The notes below the pieces were generated by a model that saw nothing but the letters and a program-made list of their open reading frames with translations, did not search any database and was not told where the DNA came from. Made by a program: the position numbers and the translations under genes. A stretch of DNA of 64,000 bases from Candidatus Omnitrophica bacterium UBA6210. Its GTDB lineage: Bacteria > Omnitrophota > Gorgyraeia > Velamenicoccales > Velamenicoccaceae. The stretch covers positions 62,001-126,000 of the forward strand of contig DISM01000006.1 of the NCBI GenBank assembly GCA_002421805.1. Direction: 5' to 3'. Positions 56,202 through 64,000 of this stretch are shown piece by piece. Each line of letters starts with the position of its first letter. Within the stretch, counting starts at the first letter, position 1.

Positions 56202-57864
56202 GTTTATTCTGATCCTTCTTTTGTTAGGGTTTGTTTTTTTGATGGCGGGTAACGGGCTTTTGAGCCTGACCAATCCCGATGAAGTATTTTACTCCCAGAC
56301 CGCCAGGGAGATGCAGCAACAACACAGCTGGATGACGCCGTATCTTTTCGGCGCGCCCCAGTTTGAAAAGCCCGTCATGACTTTCTGGCTCCTGCGGTTG
56401 AGTTTTGATGTGGCGGGGGCGACTCCTTTTGCCGCAAGGTTTTTCCCCGCGCTCTTCGGCATTGTTGGCGTTATCGCGCTCTATTATCTGGGTTGGCTGG
56501 GCTTCCGCGACGGGCGCAAGGCTTTTCTATCGGCTGTTGTTCTTATGTCCTGCGGCCTTTATGTCGGGCTTTCCAGGACGGTCTTCACGGACCTGATCTT
56601 TACGGTCTTCATCCTTCTGTCTCTTTTGGCATTCTGGTGGGGATACGCGGTTGAACAAAGACGACAGGCGGGGTGGGTCCTGTTTTTTGTATTTTCCGCT
56701 TTGGCGGTCCTCACAAAAGGCCCTTTGGGGCTCATCATTCCTTTGTCGGTTGTTTTGCTGTTCCTCGTTTTGCGCAGGGAAGCCCGCCTGGTCGCCGGCG
56801 GCGGATTCCCCCTGGGATTAGCGCTCTTCTGCCTGGTGGCGCTGCCGTGGTATATTTTTATGTTTAAGACCTATGGTCATGTTTTTGTCCACGAATTTTT
56901 TTACAATGACCACTGGAGGCGCCTGGTGGAAGCCGAGCATCCGGCGGCTGACACTTGGTATTATTATCCGCTCTCGACCGTCGGCAGCATGTTCCCCTGG
57001 AGCCTCTTTTTTATCGCGGCGTTTGGCGGATTTGTGAAAACGTTGCGGCGGCAGGCGCCGCCGTTCTTCTGGTTTCTTTCAAGCTGGGTCGTTGTGGTCT
57101 TTATCGTCTTCCAGGTCGCGCACTCCAAGTTGACGAGTTATGTCTTTCCTTATTTCCCGGCCCTGGCCCTGATGACGGGATATTTCCTTGAGGAAGCAGG
57201 CGCGACGTGTTTCCTCAAGGAGATGCGTCCGGGCGCGCGCGGCCCGAGGGCCCTGTACCTTTTAACCGGCGTTTTCTGTCTTGCGTTTCCCCTCGGCTTG
57301 ATCGTGGCGTCGTCCAGGTTCCCGCAATATGTCGCCGATCGCACGCCCGTTGTCGTATTTGCCGGTATCCTTGTTGTTTATCTGGCCGTATATATGGCCG
57401 CAAGCGCGCGCCGGCGTTTTTCGTGGAGTTTCTGGATGACGGCGGCATTCTTGCCTCTTTTGCTGGTGTTTGCCCTGTCCATGAGCCCGCATTTTGAGTC
57501 TTACGTTTCTTCGAGAGATGCAGGCCGTTATCTGACCGAGAAGGCCGATCCGGATGCGCCTGTCCTTTGCTCGAAGTTCTTTGCGCGGGGCATACGTTTC
57601 TATACGGACAGGCAGATCGCTGTCATCGACATCAACGGAGACGGATATTTCAGCCCCCATCCGGTGGAATATCTCAACACCATCGAGAAATTGAGGGATT
57701 ATCTCAAGAGAAGGCTCGAGACTTATGCGGTCTTGCGCAAGGATTATGTGAAGGGTCTTGGTCGCCTCATTGGCGACGATTACCGTTATGACGTTCTCTA
57801 TGTGGCCGGAGACGAACATATTGTGCGGATCTATCCGAAAGGCCAGGGGTTGGGAAAGATATGA
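56176..57864 (+). CDS. GT39/ArnT-like integral membrane glycosyltransferase
   Basis: A 562-residue protein with about eleven to thirteen membrane helices. The GT39-type first loop NGLLSLTNPDEVFYSQTARE, the HSWMTPYLFGAPQFEKPVMT stretch and RFFPALFGIVGVIALYYLGW are characteristic of dolichyl-phosphate-mannose/ArnT-like enzymes that use a lipid-linked sugar. The acceptor could be lipid A or a protein. Start ATG 56176 lies inside the deacetylase gene, and its end overlaps the PIG-L gene by four bases. Confidence 0.85.
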   Translation: MPKIPANIKFILILLLLGFVFLMAGNGLLSLTNPDEVFYSQTAREMQQQHSWMTPYLFGAPQFEKPVMTFWLLRLSFDVAGATPFAARFFPALFGIVGVIALYYLGWLGFRDGRKAFLSAVVLMSCGLYVGLSRTVFTDLIFTVFILLSLLAFWWGYAVEQRRQAGWVLFFVFSALAVLTKGPLGLIIPLSVVLLFLVLRREARLVAGGGFPLGLALFCLVALPWYIFMFKTYGHVFVHEFFYNDHWRRLVEAEHPAADTWYYYPLSTVGSMFPWSLFFIAAFGGFVKTLRRQAPPFFWFLSSWVVVVFIVFQVAHSKLTSYVFPYFPALALMTGYFLEEAGATCFLKEMRPGARGPRALYLLTGVFCLAFPLGLIVASSRFPQYVADRTPVVVFAGILVVYLAVYMAASARRRFSWSFWMTAAFLPLLLVFALSMSPHFESYVSSRDAGRYLTEKADPDAPVLCSKFFARGIRFYTDRQIAVIDINGDGYFSPHPVEYLNTIEKLRDYLKRRLETYAVLRKDYVKGLGRLIGDDYRYDVLYVAGDEHIVRIYPKGQGLGKI

Positions 57865-59249
57865 TCTTTTTGCGCAAGGCCTTTTTTGTTGTTGCCGTTC
57901 TTTTGTGGGTGTGTTTTTTGTCGGCGCCTGCGGCCGGCGGCGCCTCCCCTGGAGAAGAAGTCCTTCCTCCGTTTTTGCCCACAGACAGGGTCCTGATCCT
58001 GGCGCCTCACCCGGACGACGAGGCGATCGCGACGAGCGGCGTCATCCAGCGCTGCATCCAGAATAACATTCCCCTCAAGATCGTTTATTTTACCAACGGC
58101 GACAACAACGAGTTGTCTTTCGTTGTTTACGAGAAGCGCCTGGTGTTCCGCAAGAAGGCGTTCGTATATATGGGCGAGGTGCGGCGTAAAGAGGCCGTCC
58201 GGGCCATGGAATATCTCGGCCTCAGTGAAGAAAACCTGACATTTTTGGGATATCCCGATTTCGGGACAATGGAGATCTTTTCGCGGTACTGGAATCCTGC
58301 GAGGCCGATGCGCAGCATGATGACGCGCGTGACGGCGGTGCCGTATAAAGACAGCCTGTCTTTCGGCGCCCCTTATGCGGGCCCCAGCGTGGTCAAAGAC
58401 CTCAAAAAGGTCATCACGGATTTCCGGCCGACGAAGATATTCGTCTCCCACCCCGCCGATACGAACAGGGACCATCGGGCCCTGAACCTGTTTTTGCGCG
58501 TGGTCCTGTGGGACCTGGAGGGCGCGATCGAGCCGCCGCAGGTGTATACCTATCTGGTGCACGTCGTGCGCTGGCCGATGCCGAGGGGGTTCCGTCCGTC
58601 CCTGGGCTTGTCGCCTCCGAAGAACCTCGCGGATGTCGGCATCAAGTGGCAGGACCTGGTGTTGACCGATAAAGAGGTCTGGAACAAGAGGGGGGCCATT
58701 TCTTTTTACAGGAGCCAGCTCGCCTACGCCCCGTCTTATCTCTATACGTTCGCCAGGAAAGACGAGCTTTTCGATGATTTCCCGGATGTCCATCTGTCCC
58801 GCAAGAACACGTCGTCGCTTCAATGGCAGGATATACGTATCTATCCGGAAATGGATGAAGCGACCGAGAAGGAAAAAGAGATATCGGATTTGAGCTATGC
58901 CGTGCAAGGACAGGACCTTATGGTCCGCCTGGCGCTCCGGCACAGGTTTAACAAGAACTTCGGCATTTTTTTGTATCTTTTCGGATATCGCAAGGACGTG
59001 GATTTCGCCGAGATGCCGAAGATCCGGATCAGCGTCGGTATGCGCGGGGCCCATGTTTGGGACAAGCTCAGGAGGCTGCGCACCAAAGATGTGACGCTGG
59101 CTTACGAAGGCAAGGCATTGATCGTCAAGGTCCCCCTGACCCTCCTGGGCGGCCCTGACCGCATCCTGGCTTGCGCCAAGACAAGCTCCAAGGACCTGCC
59201 GTTGGACAATACGGCCTGGCGGATCGTCTTTCTGGATGACGGCGCCTGA
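57861..59249 (+). CDS. Secreted PIG-L family deacetylase
   Basis: A 462-residue protein with a signal peptide (FFVVAVLLWVCFLSAPAAGG). The zinc-binding LAPHPDDEAIATSG (His50, Asp53) and IFVSHPADTNRDHRALNLFL are the PIG-L hallmarks of N-acetylglucosamine-type deacetylases. The C-terminal about 120 residues are an added beta-rich domain without an assignment. Overlap with the GT39-like gene (ATGA) and the NodB deacetylase upstream point to one envelope-glycan modification pathway. Confidence 0.87.
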   Translation: MIFLRKAFFVVAVLLWVCFLSAPAAGGASPGEEVLPPFLPTDRVLILAPHPDDEAIATSGVIQRCIQNNIPLKIVYFTNGDNNELSFVVYEKRLVFRKKAFVYMGEVRRKEAVRAMEYLGLSEENLTFLGYPDFGTMEIFSRYWNPARPMRSMMTRVTAVPYKDSLSFGAPYAGPSVVKDLKKVITDFRPTKIFVSHPADTNRDHRALNLFLRVVLWDLEGAIEPPQVYTYLVHVVRWPMPRGFRPSLGLSPPKNLADVGIKWQDLVLTDKEVWNKRGAISFYRSQLAYAPSYLYTFARKDELFDDFPDVHLSRKNTSSLQWQDIRIYPEMDEATEKEKEISDLSYAVQGQDLMVRLALRHRFNKNFGIFLYLFGYRKDVDFAEMPKIRISVGMRGAHVWDKLRRLRTKDVTLAYEGKALIVKVPLTLLGGPDRILACAKTSSKDLPLDNTAWRIVFLDDGA

Positions 59250-59318
59250 TCGCGCGGTCCGAAAATACGGACCACGAGAACGTGTATCCGCGCGCAGGGT
59301 GCGCACGACAAGAATTTC

Positions 59319-59347
59319 TTGACAGAGGGAAAGTTCCGTCGTAATAT
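59319..59347 (+). promoter_or_regulatory. Strong sigma70 promoter of the cold-shock gene
   Basis: A consensus TTGACA (59319-59324) and TAATAT (59342-59347) are separated by exactly 17 bases. Transcription from here would give a 5' leader of roughly 140 bases, a length typical of cold-shock mRNAs that fold differently at low temperature. The leader contains the dispersed 14-mer TATTTACTATCTAC (59430-59443). Confidence 0.7.
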
Positions 59348-59494
59348 TTTTTTGTTTAGTAGTATTAGTAGTAAATAAAGGAGTGGAAGGTGCGTGACCA
59401 CAGTTTTGCAGTACCGTGTTCCCTGCCGTTATTTACTATCTACGGGCAGCGAGGAGCTAGGAAAAAAATTTGCAAGAAAGGAGGGTAGTACATA

Positions 59495-59695
59495 ATGGCA
59501 AAAGGAAAAGTGAAATGGTTCAGTAACCAGAAGGGCTACGGATTCATCACTCCTGAATCTGGTAAGGATGTCTTCGTGCATTACAGCGCTATTCAGGGCG
59601 AAGGATATAAGACTCTTGAAGAAGGCCAGGAGGTTGAGTTCGAGATAGAGCAAGGTCCCAAGGGCGAACAGGCCACGAACGTTCACAAGGTTTAG
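59495..59695 (+). CDS. Cold-shock protein (CspA family)
   Basis: A 66-residue OB-fold RNA chaperone. GKVKWFSNQKGYGFITPESG carries RNP1 (KGYGFI) and KDVFVHYSAIQ carries RNP2 (VFVHY). AAAGGAGGG precedes ATG 59495. It is a full-length single-domain CSP that binds single-stranded RNA and DNA. It is monocistronic, with its own promoter and terminator. Confidence 0.95.
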   Translation: MAKGKVKWFSNQKGYGFITPESGKDVFVHYSAIQGEGYKTLEEGQEVEFEIEQGPKGEQATNVHKV

Positions 59696-59715
59696 TTTTG
59701 GTTCGATAAATCCAG

Positions 59716-59747
59716 AGGCCCGGTAGAAATACCGGGCCTTTTTTTTG
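59716..59747 (+). terminator. Rho-independent terminator
   Basis: AGGCCCGGTA (59716-59725) pairs perfectly with TACCGGGCCT (59730-59739) over a GAAA tetraloop, followed by eight Ts. Confidence 0.92.
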
Positions 59748-59936
59748 GTGGATTTCATCCACCATGATTTTCCGGATTTTTTCCGATCGAGGCGTGCCGC
59801 TGGGTTTTTCAGCGGTCCGCTTGAACCTGCGCCAAAACCGATTACACAGTTTTTTTACGTCCTTGCATGTTTCCGGCTGCCTTTTGATATCTGCAGGCTT
59901 GCAGGTTGGCTTGTAAGTGTCTATAATTGAAAGCAA

Positions 59937-62900
59937 ATGCCCATCCAGAATTCCCCGAAAGACAGGTTTCCAGAAGTCCGGATCGTCGAAGCTTCCGCAG
60001 GTTCCGGCAAGACGTATGCGCTGGCCGCCAGATACGTCGAACTTCTTTTTTTGGCCGGCAGCCGGCAAGAGGCATTGCCCCTCAAGCACATCCTGGCGGT
60101 CACCTTCAGCAATAAAGCCGCCATCGAGATGAAGGAGAGGATCCTTCTTCTGTTGAAAAAGATCGCCCTCGGCCGGTTTGACAGCGAAGACGAGAAGAAG
60201 ATGCTCCTGTCCGGCCTGGGCGTCGCCGAAGACGAAGCCCGCGCGCGCGCCTTTTGCGTCATGGACCAGATCATCAAAAATTATAATTTTTTCCAGGTCC
60301 AGACCATCGATAGTTTCATCAACGCTATTCTTTGCGGATGCGCTTTCAGGCTGGGGTTGTCGGCGCGTTTCAAGATCAAGACGGAATTCGAGGATTATCT
60401 GGCTTATGGCGTCGACGCGCTCGTGGACCGCGCGCCCAACGACAAAAAAGTGGAGAAGGCCTTTCTCGATTTTCTCCACCAGTATCTCTATTTGGAGAAC
60501 CGCAGCGGGTGGTTTCCCAAAAAGGATATTCTCGATGTTGCCGGCGACCTTTATTCCAGGACCAATCGCACCGGCGGCGTCTTCGCGCCCGTGAAGGGGA
60601 CCCTGGCGGATGTCGCCAGGCTTAAAGAGGAGATCCTCGCGGATATGCGCAAGCTGCATCGTGTCCTGCCGGAAGGCGTCCATGCGCTGTTTGCCAGAAA
60701 GTTCGAGGAATTCCTGTCACGTCCCCGTACGGGTTTTGCCCTCCAGGAGCTGTCTGATTTTTTTGCGCGTGAGGATTTCCCGGCGAAGAAGGAGAGCCGC
60801 GTCCCTGTGCCGGTAAAAAAATTATGGCAGAAGATACGGCAGGATATCCGGCGGGCGGCAGAGGCGGAGGCGATCCTTGTCTTCGGGCCCTATATTTCTA
60901 TTTTTCGCATGGTTGCAGAGGACGTCCGTGTCCTGGCCGCTAAAGAAGACATCCTGTTCCTGGAAGAGCTTAACCGGCAGGCCCACGTGCTTCTCGACGA
61001 AAAGAAGATCGACGTCCCGGAACTCTACTACCGGCTGGCGACGCGCATGAAACATTACCTTGTTGATGAATTCCAGGATACGAGCCCGTTGCAATGGGGG
61101 AACCTTCGCGGGATGGTCCGCGAGTCTTTGTCCGTCGGGGGGTCGCTTTTTTATGTCGGAGACAAGAAGCAGGCGATCTATCGTTTCCGCGGCGGTGATG
61201 TGTCGCTTTTCGACGCCGTGGCCCGCGAGCTGGATGCCTTTGGCCCCTGCAAGGAGTTTTTGCGGTACAATTTCCGCAGCCGGCGCCAGATCGTTCTTTT
61301 CGCCAACAGGATCTTTTCGGCGCAGAACCTTAGGCGTTTTCTGCAGGACCTGAGAAACGACAGGACAAAGTTTCCCATGGCCGAGGAGGACGAGGAGGCG
61401 GTGTACCGGGTGTTTGAAGAGGTCGAGCAGTCAAGCGTCCCTTCCAGGGAAGGCGGATATGTGCGCGTATGGCATCTCGAGGCGTCTTCCCAGGACGAAA
61501 AGAACGAACGCACGGCTGAGAAGCTCAAGGCGCTCCTCGGGGAACTTGACAAGCGTTACGCCCGGGCGGATATCGCGATTTTGGTGCGCGAAAACGACGA
61601 TGTCGAGACGATCTCCGAGTGGCTGATTGCCGCGGATATCCCGGTCGAGTCGGAAAAGACACTTGATATCCGCAATAACGCCCTGATCAAGGAACTCGTT
61701 TCGTTCCTGAAATTTCTCCAATCCCCCATCGACAATCTTTCTTTTGCGTCTTTTATCCTTGGCCGGATATTCCGGGCGGCAAGCGGCATGGAAGAGACGC
61801 CCCTTCATGATTTTTTCTTCTGTCTCCGGGAGGCCCGGGAGAAGAAGACAGGGCTCTATTTTTACAGAGAATTCCGGCGCCGCTTCCCGAAAGAGTGGGA
61901 GGATTTCATCGAGGAGTTTTTCCGTAACGTCGGTTACGTGCCTTTGTATGAACTTGTTATCAGCATCCTGCGCAGGTTCCGTTGCCTGGAGGCTTTCGGC
62001 GACGAGCAGGCGTTTTTCATGAGGTTTCTGGAACTGATCAAGGAGACGGAGGAGGACCACGGCCAGCTGGCGTCCTTCCTGGAGTTTTTTGAAGCAGGGC
62101 AGACAGAGGTTTTTTACGTGCGCCCGCCGAAGACAGATGCCGTTAAGGTGTTGACCATCCATAAGGCCAAGGGGCTGGGGTTCCGGGTATGTATTTTGCC
62201 TTTCTTGGAGATGGCGGTCAAAGTGCCCGGCATCCTGGCGTCCGCCGCCGATGACAGGATGAGCCTGATCCGCCTCACGGAGAAGTCGCGGATGTTCTCG
62301 CCTCTCCTGGAAGAGGCGTTCTGCCGGGAATACAGCCGCTGTTTTATCGACGAGTTAGACAGTATTTATGTGGCATTAACGCGGGCGAAGGACGAGCTTT
62401 ATATTTTTGTCCCTAAAGTCGGCCGCCGTCCCAATTTTGCGGCGGGTCTTCTGGGGAACGCGGATGTCGAGGCTGGAGAGCCTTTGGCGGAGACAAAGTC
62501 CGCGGCCGTGCCGAGGCCCGGGCTCCCCGAAGACATACCGCCGACGCCCTACCAGGATTGGATCCGTTTTTTGAAAGACGAATTTGTGGACAGCGCCCTG
62601 ATCCGGCGCCGTCGCGTCTTGCTGAAAGGCGAAGTCATTCACAAGATCCTTTCCTATGTCGGGGACCTGGGCGGCAGGGACCCGAAGGAGGTTCTGGACC
62701 TGGCCGTGCGCAAGACGCGCCTGGAGTTTCCCGATTTCGACGAGATGGAGGCGTGCGGTTCGCTTGCGGCCCGTCTGGTCAAGGCCCCGGCCTGCCGGCC
62801 TGTTTTTTACCCGCAGGGCCGCGAGGTCCTGGTCGAAAAAGAGGTGATCGACCGTCTCGGACGCACCAGGCGCATCGACCGCCTCCTGGTCGGGCCGGAC

Positions 62901-63062
62901 GTCTGCTGGGTCGTCGATTATAAGATGTCGGGCGAAGAGATAGAAAAAGGCCGCCAGCAGGTCGCCGAGTATATGGGGCTTGTTGCGGAAGTTTTCGGCG
63001 GCCGGCGCGTCAAGGGGTTCTTGGTTTTTTGCGATACCGCCAGGATGGAAGAAGTACTGTAA
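59937..63062 (+). CDS. AddA-like UvrD-family helicase-nuclease
   Basis: A 1041-residue double-strand-break repair enzyme. Motif I is VEASAGSGKTYALA (Walker A, residues 19-26), then VTFSNKAAIEMKERI, motif II LVDEFQDTSPLQW, VGDKKQAIYRFRGGD, and motif V/VI in VLTIHKAKGLGF and SIYVALTRAKDELYIFV. The C-terminal PD-(D/E)xK nuclease shows LKGEVIHKILSYV, RRIDRLLV and VDYKMSG. The helicase-plus-nuclease order is that of AddA/RecB. No strong ribosome site precedes ATG 59937. The next gene starts at the base after its stop and is the likely AddB-like partner. Confidence 0.88.
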   Translation: MPIQNSPKDRFPEVRIVEASAGSGKTYALAARYVELLFLAGSRQEALPLKHILAVTFSNKAAIEMKERILLLLKKIALGRFDSEDEKKMLLSGLGVAEDEARARAFCVMDQIIKNYNFFQVQTIDSFINAILCGCAFRLGLSARFKIKTEFEDYLAYGVDALVDRAPNDKKVEKAFLDFLHQYLYLENRSGWFPKKDILDVAGDLYSRTNRTGGVFAPVKGTLADVARLKEEILADMRKLHRVLPEGVHALFARKFEEFLSRPRTGFALQELSDFFAREDFPAKKESRVPVPVKKLWQKIRQDIRRAAEAEAILVFGPYISIFRMVAEDVRVLAAKEDILFLEELNRQAHVLLDEKKIDVPELYYRLATRMKHYLVDEFQDTSPLQWGNLRGMVRESLSVGGSLFYVGDKKQAIYRFRGGDVSLFDAVARELDAFGPCKEFLRYNFRSRRQIVLFANRIFSAQNLRRFLQDLRNDRTKFPMAEEDEEAVYRVFEEVEQSSVPSREGGYVRVWHLEASSQDEKNERTAEKLKALLGELDKRYARADIAILVRENDDVETISEWLIAADIPVESEKTLDIRNNALIKELVSFLKFLQSPIDNLSFASFILGRIFRAASGMEETPLHDFFFCLREAREKKTGLYFYREFRRRFPKEWEDFIEEFFRNVGYVPLYELVISILRRFRCLEAFGDEQAFFMRFLELIKETEEDHGQLASFLEFFEAGQTEVFYVRPPKTDAVKVLTIHKAKGLGFRVCILPFLEMAVKVPGILASAADDRMSLIRLTEKSRMFSPLLEEAFCREYSRCFIDELDSIYVALTRAKDELYIFVPKVGRRPNFAAGLLGNADVEAGEPLAETKSAAVPRPGLPEDIPPTPYQDWIRFLKDEFVDSALIRRRRVLLKGEVIHKILSYVGDLGGRDPKEVLDLAVRKTRLEFPDFDEMEACGSLAARLVKAPACRPVFYPQGREVLVEKEVIDRLGRTRRIDRLLVGPDVCWVVDYKMSGEEIEKGRQQVAEYMGLVAEVFGGRRVKGFLVFCDTARMEEVL

Positions 63063-64000
63063 ATGAAAAATGTGATCACCTATGATTTGAGCGACCGTTT
63101 CATCGACAAGCTGGCCGATGAGATCGTTGCCGCCTATGCGCCGGCCGCATGGCCCCGCCTGGCTTTTGTTTTCGGCGGGCGCCGTCCGCAGCTTTTCTTT
63201 CAGAAGGCGCTGGCCGAGCGCGTCGGGCGGGCGAGCTTTTCGCCGCGGTTCTTTACGATCGATGAATTCATGGAATATCTGGCATCCCGCCAGGGTGAAG
63301 GATTCAGCCGCCTCAACGACCTGGAGGCATGTTTTGAGATCTACCGGACCGCTCAAAAGAAATCGCCCTCCATCCTGGAGGGGCGCAGCGAGTTCTGGCG
63401 TTTTCTGCCGTGGGCCGAGGAGGTCCTCGGTTTCTTCGAACAGCTCGACCTGGAGGACATTCAGAACCCGTCCCTGAAGGATGTGGCCGCCCATGCCGGT
63501 ATCGGCTATGACGTCCCTGAGAGCATCAACACGCTTTTAGGACAACTCTATCTTTTGCGGGAGGATTTCCACCGGAAGATGGAAGAGGCCCATGCTTACA
63601 GCCGCGGGTTCATTTATCTTTTGGCGGCGCGCAAGGCGGCGGAGGCCCGGCTGGATGATTTTGAGCGGATCTTTTTCTGTAATTTCTTTTATCTCCACCG
63701 GACGGAAGAAACGGTGATGCGCACTCTCCATGCGCAGGGGCGCTCGACGATGGTCTTCCAGGGCCGGGCCGGCGAATGGAGCGTTTTGGAAAGGCTTTCG
63801 TCGGTCTTCGGCGTTCCCATCGAACCTCCCGCCGCCCCGGTCCGCAAGCCTGAGGTCAGGATCAGTTGCGGTTTTGACCTGCATTCGCAGATCGGCATGG
63901 CGCGCCAGGCGTTGAAAGAGTGCGGCGATTACCGCAATGCCCTCGTCGTTCTCCCAGAGCCGGCGACCCTCGTGCCGCTGCTTTCCGAGATCGCTTCTTT
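63063..64000 (+). CDS. AddB-like PD-(D/E)xK nuclease subunit, N-terminal part
   Basis: The frame is open to the right edge; 312 residues are visible. The start ATG follows the AddA-like stop directly. RLAFVFGGRRPQLFFQKALA followed by FSPRFFTIDEFMEYLA is the opening of an AddB/RecC-type inactivated helicase domain (degenerate Walker A, then a mixed fold). The nuclease domain with its iron-sulfur site, if present, would lie beyond the window. The tight pairing with the AddA-like gene supports the call. Confidence 0.7.
   Translation, partial: MKNVITYDLSDRFIDKLADEIVAAYAPAAWPRLAFVFGGRRPQLFFQKALAERVGRASFSPRFFTIDEFMEYLASRQGEGFSRLNDLEACFEIYRTAQKKSPSILEGRSEFWRFLPWAEEVLGFFEQLDLEDIQNPSLKDVAAHAGIGYDVPESINTLLGQLYLLREDFHRKMEEAHAYSRGFIYLLAARKAAEARLDDFERIFFCNFFYLHRTEETVMRTLHAQGRSTMVFQGRAGEWSVLERLSSVFGVPIEPPAAPVRKPEVRISCGFDLHSQIGMARQALKECGDYRNALVVLPEPATLVPLLSEIAS

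Noticed and set aside
1..64000. CRISPR array
   Set aside because: No regular series of direct repeats with unique spacers; the repeats seen are palindromic and irregularly placed.

Overview
The window looks like a chromosome segment from an uncultured diderm (Gram-negative type) bacterium. It carries outer-membrane-type proteins ending in Phe, four putative lipoproteins, an RlpA-like protein, a Spy/CpxP-like periplasmic protein and type IV pilin-like genes. Most genes are GC-rich, with Shine-Dalgarno sequences of the AGGAGG type. The mix (KorAB with a fused gamma domain, His-type Thi4, a holin-like family protein, GHL10-like and DUF3568 proteins, palindrome-rich tRNA flanks) reminds me of Omnitrophota or a related PVC lineage. 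That placement is a guess from gene style, not a phylogeny.

Layout. 1-3216: end of a BASS transporter, two secreted TPR proteins, mutY. 3223-9315: a sulfur-assimilation cluster. It holds an Rrf2 regulator with a perfect inverted repeat in front, a 24-residue Met/Cys-rich leader ORF, a terminator-like hairpin, a YezD-type protein, an outer-membrane protein, metY, cysK, metX and metW. 9423-13462: a tautomerase, 2-oxoacid:ferredoxin oxidoreductase korAB, transaldolase. 13475-18861: tRNA-Ser(GCT), tRNA-Arg(ACG) and tRNA-Ser(GGA). These are interleaved with palindromic repeats, a GIY-YIG nuclease and a LAGLIDADG-like ORF, and also a fused spermidine synthase-like protein, a beta-lactamase-fold protein and tadA. 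18923-28377: histidine kinase, cupin, PiT phosphate transporter with DUF47 partner, hexapeptide transferase with acyl-CoA ligase, response regulator, dnaX-recR.

28650-35340 is an accessory island. A tRNA-Asn(GTT) on the minus strand is split in its anticodon by a group I intron that encodes an HNH endonuclease. Beside it sits a visibly AT-rich operon: a frameshifted XRE regulator, a nitrilase-fold protein and a 1213-residue Rad50/SMC-like ATPase whose N-terminus resembles an ABC-three-component middle component. This is a candidate two-gene defence (biological conflict) system and one of the most novel parts of the window.

35380-64000 is mostly envelope and housekeeping: a pseudouridine synthase, lipoproteins, a short-chain dehydrogenase, a membrane-anchored Hsp20, RlpA, a rubrerythrin-VIT1 protein, CorA, DoxX, a pilin-like operon, Thi4, a polysaccharide deacetylase/GT39/PIG-L operon, a cold-shock protein, and an AddA/AddB-like helicase-nuclease pair that runs off the end. 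Mosaic palindromic elements form the 5' leaders of the hsp20 and doxX genes. Many operons end in clear hairpin-plus-T-run terminators.
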